NCBI GenBank assembly: GCA_050258415.1
Contig: JBLMYS010000277.1
Location: forward strand, 1 to 15,335
Direction: 5' to 3'
Length of the DNA: 15,335 nucleotides
Source of the DNA: JAAXKN01 sp050258415
GTDB lineage: Bacteria > Bacteroidota > Ignavibacteria > Ignavibacteriales > SURF-24
Positions 1 to 7,800 of the stretch are shown here, piece after piece. Below the pieces are notes generated by a model that searched no databases, was not told where the DNA came from, and saw only the letters and a program-made list of their open reading frames with translations. Made by a program: the position numbers and the translations under genes. The first letter of the stretch is position 1. Each line of letters opens with the position of its first letter.

Positions 1-121
1 TATGAATTGTTGCAATACTTTCTTTCTCATCTGCCGGGCCGTACAGGTCAGACATTCCCATTAAACCCAGACCAATTGCTGAGACCTGAGGGCCGTTGCT
101 TCCAAGCTTGCGCATTTCCAT
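1..121 (-). CDS. Aldo/keto reductase, N-terminal fragment
   Basis: This is the first 40 codons of a gene read leftwards; the rest lies beyond the window. The translation begins MEMRKLGSNGPQVSAIGLG and continues through GLMGMSDLYGP. This is the usual opening strand and first barrel turn of aldo/keto reductases, the NAD(P)H-dependent TIM-barrel enzymes that reduce aldehydes and ketones, and closest in look to the YakC/AKR13-type group. The start at 121 is chosen because a GGAAG Shine-Dalgarno-like sequence (on the minus strand) lies about six bases upstream; an internal ATG two codons later is possible. The catalytic Asp-Tyr-Lys-His residues lie mostly outside the window, so activity and substrate cannot be judged. 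It is divergent from the GH5 gene at 386. Confidence 0.82.
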   Translation of the reverse strand, partial: MEMRKLGSNGPQVSAIGLGLMGMSDLYGPADEKESIATIH

Positions 122-385
122 TGTTTTCTTCCTTTTTAGTAATAATAATTATTACCCCATCTGAAAACAATTTTCAAGGTTATTCAGCAGCAATTTTCTA
201 CTGTATTTACAGTTCAGGTGGAAACCTCCTCCTTTTACAGCCCGTTTTACACCTTGCCCCGGTGAATCAAATTATGTAAGTTACTTCAGACATTAATTCC
301 ATTTGGCTCTTTAGTTTGTAATTGGGAAACCTGTTTTAACGCGCCGGGTGAGTAAATTTACAACAAGCTACTTTACGAGGACATT
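122..385. other. Divergent intergenic region
   Basis: This 264-bp AT-rich spacer separates the minus-strand aldo/keto reductase from the plus-strand GH5 gene, so it should hold both promoters. No convincing promoter boxes could be assigned. It contains one clear dyad at 200-213 (separate entry) and a GAGG at 377-380 that serves as the ribosome binding site of the GH5 gene. An open frame across 7-279 has no coding character and overlaps the reductase in antisense. Confidence 0.5.
200..213. promoter_or_regulatory. Palindrome ACTGTA-TT-TACAGT, possible operator
   Basis: Two perfect 6-bp arms, ACTGTA and TACAGT, are separated by two bases. The dyad sits about 80 bp upstream of the aldo/keto reductase start and about 170 bp upstream of the GH5 start. 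A short, tightly spaced dyad between divergent genes is the usual form of a dimeric repressor or activator site. No regulator gene is in the window, and short dyads also arise by chance in AT-rich DNA. Confidence 0.25.
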
Positions 386-1975
386 TTGAGCGCAAATAAC
401 CGTAAAATTCTATTATTAATAAGTTTTCTTTTAATTATTCCTTTGTCAAGCCTTCACCCGCAGTTTATTCATGTAAAGGATAACCATTTCATCCTTAATG
501 ATAAGCCTTATTATTTTGTGGGGACAAACTTCTGGTACGGCTACTATCTGGGCGTCCCTGAACCAAAGGAAAAAAGGGAAAGACTTATCAGAGAGCTTGA
601 CCGCCTGAAATCTATCGGCGTGGATAATTTAAGAATTCTCGGCGGCTCTGAAAAATCCGACATTAAGAATTCCATTAAACCCGCTATACAGATTTCACCC
701 GGAGTTTATGATACTACTTTGCTTGCCGGGCTGGACTTCCTTTTATCCGAAATGAAAAAAAGAGATATGCACGCAGTTGTCATCCTGAATAACTACTGGG
801 AATGGTCAGGCGGTATGGCTCAGTACTACTCATGGAACGGAGGAGGACGGGTGCTGGACCCTTCTGTGGATGACTTTGGCGATTTTATGAACTATTCAGC
901 CACATTCTACAGGAGCAAGGCGGCTATACAGAACTTCAGGAATTATTTAACGAGCCTCATTAACCGCAAAAACATTTACACAGGGCTCCATTACTATGAG
1001 GACCCTTCCATTATGAGCTGGGAACTTGCAAATGAACCCCGCCCTGGTACCGATAGCCAGTATATTAGCTATTACTATGAATGGATCGACTCTACTGCAA
1101 ATTTTATCCACTCGCTTGACACAAACCATCTCGTTACTACCGGAAGCGAAGGAACCATGGGCTCCATTGAATCTGAGAGTATTTACCTCAGGGCACATCA
1201 AAGTAAGTTTATCGACTATATAACAATTCACGTTTGGGCTAAGAACTGGCAGTGGTTCGATCCAAAACACTATAACGAAACCTATCAGAACGCCCTGGCA
1301 AAGGCAATTGACTATATACAGGAACATATAACGCTTGCCGGTAAATTAAATAAACCGCTGACAATGGAAGAGTTCGGACTCCCCAGAGACAATGAGCTCT
1401 ATACCCCCGGAAGCGCAACAACGGTAAGGGATAAATACTATGGGGAGCTTCTTAAGCTTGTCTACCGTAGCGCCAAAGGGGGATCCCCAATTGCAGGTTC
1501 AAATTTCTGGGGATGGGGAGGCGAAGGCCGCTCGCCAAACAGCGATTTTATCTGGCGCGTGGGAGACCCTTTCGTGTGCGATCCTCCTATGGAACCGCAG
1601 GGCCTTAACTCGGTTTATGACACCGACTCTTCTACAATTGAGGTGCTGAGGAAAAATTCACTATTAATGAAAAGCCTGAGAGATAGTACAACTATTAAGG
1701 ATTCGGCAGGTGGTTACCTGCTGCTGCAGAATTACCCAAACCCTTTTAACAGTATTACCATGATTAGATATTCGCTTCCTCAACCGGCACACGCCAGTCT
1801 GAAAGTGTTTGATAGTCTGGGAAGAGAAGTCAGAACTCTGGCAAACAGTTTTACTCTTTCCGGACCGCATGAAGTTATCTTTAATGGGGCGGGCCTTCCA
1901 AGCGGCGTGTATTACTACAGGCTTTCTACAGAAAACCATGAACCGGAAACTAAAAAGATGATGATCCTTAGATAG
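386..1975 (+). CDS. Secreted GH5 (mannanase-like) glycoside hydrolase with T9SS tail
   Basis: A 529-residue protein predicted to hydrolyse internal beta-1,4 bonds of mannan-type polysaccharide at or outside the cell surface. The start is TTG at 386: GAGG lies five bases upstream, and the next in-frame ATG would remove the signal peptide. Residues 1-26 form a hydrophobic signal sequence. The catalytic barrel covers about 28-430. SWELANEPR (211-219) carries the acid/base Glu217 of GH5. TMEEFG (326-331) carries the nucleophile, probably Glu329. GSNFWGWGGEGR (371-382) and the DPPMEPQGLNSV stretch (399-410) resemble the end of bacterial GH5 subfamily 7 mannanases. Residues about 445-529 are a T9SS sorting domain opening with LLLQNYPNPFN. 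The GH5 assignment is strong; mannan as substrate is inferred from these motifs. The next gene starts 134 bp downstream, so co-transcription is uncertain. Confidence 0.9.
   Translation: MSANNRKILLLISFLLIIPLSSLHPQFIHVKDNHFILNDKPYYFVGTNFWYGYYLGVPEPKEKRERLIRELDRLKSIGVDNLRILGGSEKSDIKNSIKPAIQISPGVYDTTLLAGLDFLLSEMKKRDMHAVVILNNYWEWSGGMAQYYSWNGGGRVLDPSVDDFGDFMNYSATFYRSKAAIQNFRNYLTSLINRKNIYTGLHYYEDPSIMSWELANEPRPGTDSQYISYYYEWIDSTANFIHSLDTNHLVTTGSEGTMGSIESESIYLRAHQSKFIDYITIHVWAKNWQWFDPKHYNETYQNALAKAIDYIQEHITLAGKLNKPLTMEEFGLPRDNELYTPGSATTVRDKYYGELLKLVYRSAKGGSPIAGSNFWGWGGEGRSPNSDFIWRVGDPFVCDPPMEPQGLNSVYDTDSSTIEVLRKNSLLMKSLRDSTTIKDSAGGYLLLQNYPNPFNSITMIRYSLPQPAHASLKVFDSLGREVRTLANSFTLSGPHEVIFNGAGLPSGVYYYRLSTENHEPETKKMMILR
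1718..1972 (+). other. T9SS C-terminal sorting domain of the GH5 enzyme
   Basis: Residues about 445-529 of the GH5 protein. The block starts LLLQNYPNPFN, passes through VFDSLGREVRTL and ends SGVYYYRLSTE followed by KKMMILR. This order (NPF motif, GREV turn, YYYRL strand, basic last strand) is that of type A T9SS C-terminal domains, which direct outer-membrane export and are normally removed or used for surface anchoring. The usual NPST after the NPF motif is replaced by NSIT. Confidence 0.85.
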
Positions 1976-2052
1976 AACCGCCTTTCAGAAATACACACCT
2001 TATACTCCCGCTTGCTCCTTTCTTCAGTCCTGTAATTTTCGCCTAACCTCTA

Positions 2053-2079
2053 TTGCCTGAATTTTATACAATTAATTTG
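2053..2079 (+). promoter_or_regulatory. Possible weak promoter upstream of the alcohol dehydrogenase
   Basis: In the 134-bp gap before the dehydrogenase, a TTG at 2053-2055 is followed 18 bases later by TAATTTG at 2073-2079. This partly resembles the -33 TTG and -7 TAnnTTTG elements of Bacteroidota primary-sigma promoters but lacks one base of the -7 box, and the spacing is short. A strong AAGGAGG ribosome binding site follows at 2097-2103. No terminator hairpin was seen after the GH5 stop. Confidence 0.2.
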
Positions 2080-2109
2080 TGTTGTTTTTAACAATGAAGG
2101 AGGAATAAA

Positions 2110-3333
2110 ATGAAGGCAGTTGTATTTCATGGAATAGGTGACATTAGAATGGATGATGTGGATGAACCAAAAATTGAAAACCCACTGGATGCAATAGTCA
2201 AAATTACTTCAAGTGCCATCTGCGGCACGGACCTTCACATGATAAGAGGAACAATGACCGGAATGCAGGAGGGCACCATACTGGGGCATGAGGGAGTAGG
2301 AGTGGTTGAAGAAGTAGGTAAAGATGTACGTAATATCAGAAAGGGCGACAGGGTAATCATTCCTTCAACTATTGCATGCGGATATTGTTCATATTGCCGT
2401 GCGGGGTACTTTTCACAGTGTGATAACGCTAACCCGAACGGGAAAGATGCAGGTACGGCATTCTACGGCGGTCCAAAGGAAACAGGGCCTTTTAACGGCC
2501 TTCAGGCAGAATATGCAAGAGTGCCTTTTGCAAACGTGGGACTAGTGAAAATTCCTGACAATGTAAATGACGACCAGGCAATTCTGCTTTCGGATATTTT
2601 CCCTACGGGATACTTCGGTGCAAAACTTGCCGAGGTCAAAAGCGGGGACATTGTGGCAGTCTTCGGATGCGGGCCCGTTGGCCAGTTTGCAATCATCAGC
2701 GCTTTCCTTCTGGGGGCAGGACGCGTGCTTGCAGTTGATCATGTGCCCTCCAGACTTGAAATGGCACAGAAAAACGGAGCCGAGATCATAAACTTCGATA
2801 AGGAAGATCCCGTTCAAATGATAAAGTCCATTACCGGCTCTATCGGTGTCGACAGGGTAATTGATGCCGTGGGAGTTGATTCCGAGACCACCAGTTTAGG
2901 TCCCGCGGCAAAAGAGTCGGGAAAGATGAAAGAAGAGTTTAAGGAGCAGCTGAAGAAAGTTGCGCCTAAGACAAACCCTCAGGGCGACGACTGGCACCCC
3001 GGAGATGCTCCCGGACAGGCAATGATGTGGGAGGTTCAGGCCCTTGCTAAAGCAGGAACACTCGGAATAATCGGCGTTTATCCGCAGACGGTGCAATTCT
3101 TCCCGCTCGGAATGGCAATGAACAAGAATCTGGCTCTCAATATGGGTAACTGCAATCACAGGAAATATATACCACGCCTTTTGGAGATGGTACAAAGCGA
3201 AATAGTTGACCCGAGAAGAATAATTACCAAACAGGAATCCCTCATGGATGTGCTGGATGCCTATAAGGAATTCGATAAACGCTCCCCGGGATGGATAAAA
3301 GTTGAACTGAAAATGAAAAGACAAAGAGTATAA
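2110..3333 (+). CDS. Zinc-dependent alcohol dehydrogenase (MDR, formaldehyde-dehydrogenase-like group)
   Basis: A 407-residue cytosolic medium-chain dehydrogenase that should interconvert an alcohol and an aldehyde using NAD(H). The start is well supported by AAGGAGG six bases upstream. The N-terminal catalytic domain shows the zinc ligands: Cys38 in AICGTD and the His60-Glu61 pair in LGHEGVG. The structural zinc site is Cys90, Cys93, Cys96 and Cys104 in the usual spacing. The Rossmann fold begins with VFGCGPVGQ (184-192), and Asp210 at the end of the second strand favours NAD over NADP. An insertion at about 253-305, Lys/Glu-rich and then containing PGDAPGQAMMWE, makes it longer than the roughly 350 residues of plain alcohol dehydrogenases. 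It is typical of the formaldehyde-dehydrogenase-like branch often annotated as glutathione-dependent. The substrate cannot be read from sequence. The next gene starts 28 bp downstream, which suggests co-transcription. Confidence 0.92.
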   Translation: MKAVVFHGIGDIRMDDVDEPKIENPLDAIVKITSSAICGTDLHMIRGTMTGMQEGTILGHEGVGVVEEVGKDVRNIRKGDRVIIPSTIACGYCSYCRAGYFSQCDNANPNGKDAGTAFYGGPKETGPFNGLQAEYARVPFANVGLVKIPDNVNDDQAILLSDIFPTGYFGAKLAEVKSGDIVAVFGCGPVGQFAIISAFLLGAGRVLAVDHVPSRLEMAQKNGAEIINFDKEDPVQMIKSITGSIGVDRVIDAVGVDSETTSLGPAAKESGKMKEEFKEQLKKVAPKTNPQGDDWHPGDAPGQAMMWEVQALAKAGTLGIIGVYPQTVQFFPLGMAMNKNLALNMGNCNHRKYIPRLLEMVQSEIVDPRRIITKQESLMDVLDAYKEFDKRSPGWIKVELKMKRQRV

Positions 3334-3361
3334 GAGGTACTTTTAAGCGAATTTTGATGCG

Positions 3362-4552
3362 ATGAAAAACTTTAGATTTGCAACAGCCTTCCTGGCAATA
3401 CTTCTTCTTGCTCTATTGCATCTAAGCTGTGGTACATCCGGGACAGGCACTGAAAGTGGGGTAAGTACAAGCCCTGAAATCCCGATCATGGTCAAGAGCA
3501 AAGAGGCAACCTTAGAGCAGCTTTGGCATGCCAGAGCCGAAGGGGATGCTGTAGAAAGGTGCGTCGCCTGGATACTCGACAAAGCAGGCCAGGCCAAAGG
3601 GGAAGTGTTGGCGGGAGAGTATAAAATATCTGTTGCACTGACGGCCCCCGAGGGATTTTATGAGCTGAAAAACAATACTGCCGTATGGAATAATCCTTCC
3701 AAAGCAAATGCTCATCTATGGGTATTTGTTCAGGACGGGGCCGATAACAGAATTGTTCCCCCTCTTGAAATCAATGCACAGTTGCTTGATGAGAAGGGAA
3801 ATATAATTCTGAATACTCCTATGCCGTTTGTATGGACCCCCATGCTCAATGGTTACGGACGCAATGTCACTCTTTCTTCAGGGAAAAACATAACTATTAA
3901 GCTTAATATCGCTCCTCCGCGTTTCCGGAGGCACGATCAAATTAACGGTGAGAGGTTTACGAAACCTGTTGTAGCTTTCGTTACAATCCCGGTAAACCTT
4001 TCCCGGATCTCGAATAGCCAGGCGCTCTCAAGTCTAATGGAAAATGATGAATCTTTAGCCGGGGCCTCAGGTCAGGCATACCTTAAGGCTCTGAGAGTAA
4101 TGTACAGCCAGGCTAACGACGGACGCAACATTATAGCAGGCGATTATGTTGTTGCTTATGCAATTGAATATGCAGAAGGATACTGGAGTTACGATAAAAA
4201 CGGCGACTTCCAATACAGCAATGCACAAAACGAAAAGGCTAATTCACATATTGACCTGGCCGTGCTCGACAAAAAAACGGGACGTTTCCTCTTTAACCTG
4301 AATGTCAAAGCTACCCTTTATGACGGGACTGGAAAAGAAATAGGAACTCATGCGGAACCCTTTAACTGGCACCCCTGGCTTTACCACTATGGTGAGAACT
4401 GGAGGGTTCCTAATAATGCAAAAGCCTACCGCCTGCATATTCATTTTGATCCCCCTTCCTACAGGCGCTATGGCAGGCGCGACGGGAGGCAGTTTACGTC
4501 GCCGGTTGATATGGATTTCAGTAATGTAGAAATCAAAACCGGACAAAAATAA
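3362..4552 (+). CDS. Lipoprotein with two tandem P19/Tp34-like (iron-transport family) domains
   Basis: A 396-residue envelope protein. Residues 1-22 are a hydrophobic signal ending LLHLSC, with Cys23 the likely lipidation site; His at -3 is atypical for a lipobox. A Ser/Gly/Thr linker follows. Two homologous halves, about 80-208 and 255-386, share the order AGxY, a spacer, KANxHL/I, a beta-strand pair, a Pro-rich segment, YGxN, then PPxxRR and GxxFTxPV. This resembles the Iron_transport family (Campylobacter P19, Treponema Tp34), periplasmic metal-binding proteins with a His-Tyr-Gly motif. Copy 2 keeps HYG (342-344) and has extra histidines (296, 337, 359, 361); copy 1 has GYG at 164-166 but keeps His118 and Met161. 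The duplication is seen directly; family and metal binding are inferred. No ribosome binding site is near the ATG; an in-frame stop at 3344 excludes a longer start. The gene lies 28 bp after the dehydrogenase. Confidence 0.62.
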   Translation: MKNFRFATAFLAILLLALLHLSCGTSGTGTESGVSTSPEIPIMVKSKEATLEQLWHARAEGDAVERCVAWILDKAGQAKGEVLAGEYKISVALTAPEGFYELKNNTAVWNNPSKANAHLWVFVQDGADNRIVPPLEINAQLLDEKGNIILNTPMPFVWTPMLNGYGRNVTLSSGKNITIKLNIAPPRFRRHDQINGERFTKPVVAFVTIPVNLSRISNSQALSSLMENDESLAGASGQAYLKALRVMYSQANDGRNIIAGDYVVAYAIEYAEGYWSYDKNGDFQYSNAQNEKANSHIDLAVLDKKTGRFLFNLNVKATLYDGTGKEIGTHAEPFNWHPWLYHYGENWRVPNNAKAYRLHIHFDPPSYRRYGRRDGRQFTSPVDMDFSNVEIKTGQK

Positions 4553-4856
4553 TAGCTGCAAGGAGTGGAATGCTCAATTTGATGCTTGAAATTGTGATGT
4601 TACGCCCTCTACGGCTCATTCAGAGTCAAGTATTCTGAGCCGATGGGGCAAAAAAGTGCGCTGTATTTGACCCGCGTATTTTTTAATTAATAGTGTCTCC
4701 ACAACACTGGGATTATCTGACTTTACTCATACTAATAGATCTGTCCCTTTTACCTCCTTTTCTTAGAAGTGTGCCGCCAGTGCTATTCAGGTTCTTTGCC
4801 CTTTTTGAGAAACTACTTTTATAAAAATATAAATTTATTAACTCTTTGGAGGGCCT
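4553..4856. other. Intergenic region before the giant surface protein gene
   Basis: A 304-bp non-coding stretch. It contains one hairpin at 4612-4642 (separate entry), a very AT-rich segment at about 4818-4840 that could hold a promoter, and a GGAGGG ribosome binding site at 4848-4853 only three to four bases from the ATG. No gene was recognised; an open frame from 4769 overlaps the next gene in a different frame and has no support. Confidence 0.5.
4612..4642 (+). terminator. Possible terminator or attenuator hairpin after the lipoprotein gene
   Basis: Perfect 7-bp arms CGGCTCA and TGAGCCG enclose a 17-base loop, about 60 bp after the lipoprotein stop. The hairpin is followed by ATGGGGC and an A-run rather than a T-run, so it is a poor intrinsic terminator on the plus strand. 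It may instead stabilise the 3' end of the mRNA. Confidence 0.3.
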
Positions 4857-7800
4857 ATGAAAAAAGCGCTACGAAGACTGATAGTATATGCATTCCTGCT
4901 GGCGGAATTCATTTCTTCAGCAGCGTTTGCACTTACTGTCTCCCCATACCGGGCGAACATTTTACCTCCGGATTTCGAAGTCGACAGTATTTCCCCCAAA
5001 AAGGGACCGGCATGGGGAGGAACTATTATAACAATTTACGGGAAAAAGTTCCTGCCAAATTCAGTCTTTGAAGTCAAATTTGGCGGAATTCCCGGCACCA
5101 AGGTTACCCGCGTGGACAATCAAACCTTAAGAGTAAAATCGCCCAGGTTTCCCTTAATGAATCTAAACGCCGATACTCTGGAAGTAACGGTAACAGAGAT
5201 TACGGAGTCGCCGAATGTAACAAAAGTTTCTCCGGACAGTTTCATTTATCTACGCCCGGGCACAAAATTAAACCTTCTTCCGGCTTCTGCTCTTTATAAC
5301 GGAAATGTTGAACTTAATGCCATTCTTACAGACTCGTTAAATAACCCGGTAGACAGCCAGATGGTTGCTTTTACATTGGGTGGATTATCGGTTGGAACGG
5401 TATTAACTGATACGACTGGTCTGGCAAAGCTTAGTGTGCCAATTAGCAATGTTAAACCTGGAGTGCATGCAGGCTATATCGGGGCAAACTTCCAGGAGAA
5501 CTTTTATTATAAATCCTCAAATTTTGCTCAGGCGGACCTGACTGTAAAGCCCGTGCAGGTGACATTAAGCCTCAATAATCCCGTGGTTAACTTTGGAGAG
5601 AGTATTGAACTGAAAGCCTTACTGATGCTTTCTGGCTCTCCACTTATCGGCAAGACAGTCACCTTTTACTTAAACAATAATGCAATTGGATCTGAGGTGA
5701 CACAAAACGATGGCAGTGCAGCGCTTCATTATAGCCAGCTCCCTGATGCAGGACAATATAATATAAAGGCAGTATTTGCTGAACAGGGCTTCGACACCAC
5801 TTCGGCTGCCGGTATACTTACAGTTAACCAGCTCCCAACAAGCATAAGCGTAGAAAAAGTGGAAACTTCCCCCGGAAGCACTGTAAGCCTTACGGCTACG
5901 CTTACTGCAAATGGAGCTCCTGTAAAGAGTCAGACAATTACATTTACAATCGATGGAAGCATCCAGGCTGGCACTCAAACGACCAACGATCTTGGAGTGG
6001 CAACCCTCGGCGGGGTTAATTTGGGCACTCTTGGCATAGGCCCGGGAACACACATAATCGGTGCCGGTTTTGCAGGAAGTACAAACTATAAAACATCCTC
6101 AGCCTCTAATGAACTCATTGTAAGCCAGGAAGCCACTGAAATCACTACTTCAAATCTTGAGGCTGATTATGGAAGCACGGTTAAGCTTTCGGCTAAACTT
6201 ACTTCAAAAACAACCGGATTTGGAATTAAAGACGCCGTAATAAATTTTGAAATCGAAGGAGGCCCTCAGGTAGAGTCAGGCGTTACTGATGGAAACGGGG
6301 AGGCATCTAAGAGTGTTAACCTCGGAAATACCAGTCCCGGCACACATAAAATCACCATAAGCTTCGCAGGAAATGGAAGCTATGGCCCAAGTCACGCATT
6401 GGTGACTCTTACGGTAAAACAAGCCCCAAATGCAACAGAGATTCAGGTGGAAAAATCAACAGGAGACTACGGAGGCAAGACTACACTTTCAGCCAGACTC
6501 ATGGCTTCAGGCTCCGGGTTAGGCGGTATGACTCTCCACTTCAAACTTAAAGGAGAAAATATAGGGGAAACCCAAACAAATTCAGACGGCCTGGCCCAGT
6601 TGCATGGAGTCAGTATAGCAGGAATTGATGCTGGCCTGCATGAAAATTTTATTGAGGTTAGTTTTTCACCCTCAAATGGTGGATATCTTCCAAGCTCGGG
6701 CAAAGGGGCACTGGAGGTTTCCAAGGCCCCAACAAGCATCAGCGCCAATAATGCTGATGCAGAATTTGGAAGCACCATCACTCTTACAGCTACACTCATA
6801 TCATCTGTTACAGGTAATGGTATCTCTGGCGAAACAGTGAATTTTACAATTGAAGATGGGCCTGTTGTTGAATCCGCTCAAACTAATTCCGGTGGTGTTG
6901 CAACGAAAAGCGTCAGCCTCGGCAATACCAGTCCCGGAAAACATAATATTCATGTGAGCTTTGGAGGAAGTGCAAATTATGTCTCTAGCCAGAAAACAGT
7001 TTCGCTTACTGTTACTCAAACGCAAATTGCAACAACCCTAAGTGTTTCAAGCGCATCCGGCTCATATGGCGGCAGCGTAAACCTGCACGCTACGCTTAAA
7101 TCGGGAAATTCAAACCTTGCAGGACAGACCATCAAATTTTATCTGAAAGACGTACTTGTAGGAGAGAACGTAACAGGAAATGACGGGGTTGCAAACTATA
7201 TAGCCCCTTTGGGCTCAATAGATGCCGGTACATACCCCACCGGCGTAAAGGCTGAATATGTGGGTTCAAATGCTTATGCCGCAAGTTCAGCTCAAAACAG
7301 TCTCATAGTCTCCCAGGCTTCAACCATACTGAGTGTTCTTGATGCTGAGGCTTACTATGGAAGTTCAGTTACGCTCTCAGCTATACTTACCTCATCTGTT
7401 ACACAGTCGGGCATTGCCGATAAACCCGTCAGCTTCATAATCCAGGGTGGCCCTCAGGCAACTGCTGTTACAAATGGCAGCGGGGTGGCAACGGTGAAGG
7501 TTGATCTTGGTAACACAAGTGCAGGTACTCATGACATTACAGCCGCTTTCGCCCCTTCAGGAGGAAACTATTCAGGAAGCACCGCAAAAGGAAAACTGAG
7601 TGTAAATGGTTTTGCAACAAGCCTTACTGTCACGGATCTGATTGGCAACTATGGAGGCACTGTTACTCTGGAAGCGACACTGTACTCTTCAGGTGCGGGA
7701 CTTCAGGGCAAGACAATTAAATTCACATTCAACAATAAATCATATTCCGCGGAAACTAACCTAAGCGGCGTTGCAAGAGTTGCTGAGGTAAGTATTGCAG

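Noticed and set aside
7..279. 90-codon plus-strand frame at the left edge
   Set aside because: It overlaps the aldo/keto reductase start in antisense and crosses the intergenic region; its translation is low-complexity and unlike any protein.
947..1327. 126-codon open frame on the minus strand inside the GH5 gene
   Set aside because: It lies wholly antisense to a gene with strong family motifs, has no ribosome binding site or recognisable domain, and is a frame shadow.
4769..5071. 100-codon plus-strand frame spanning the start of the giant gene
   Set aside because: The giant gene's frame has a ribosome binding site, a signal peptide and an IPT/TIG domain in the same DNA; the alternative frame has none.
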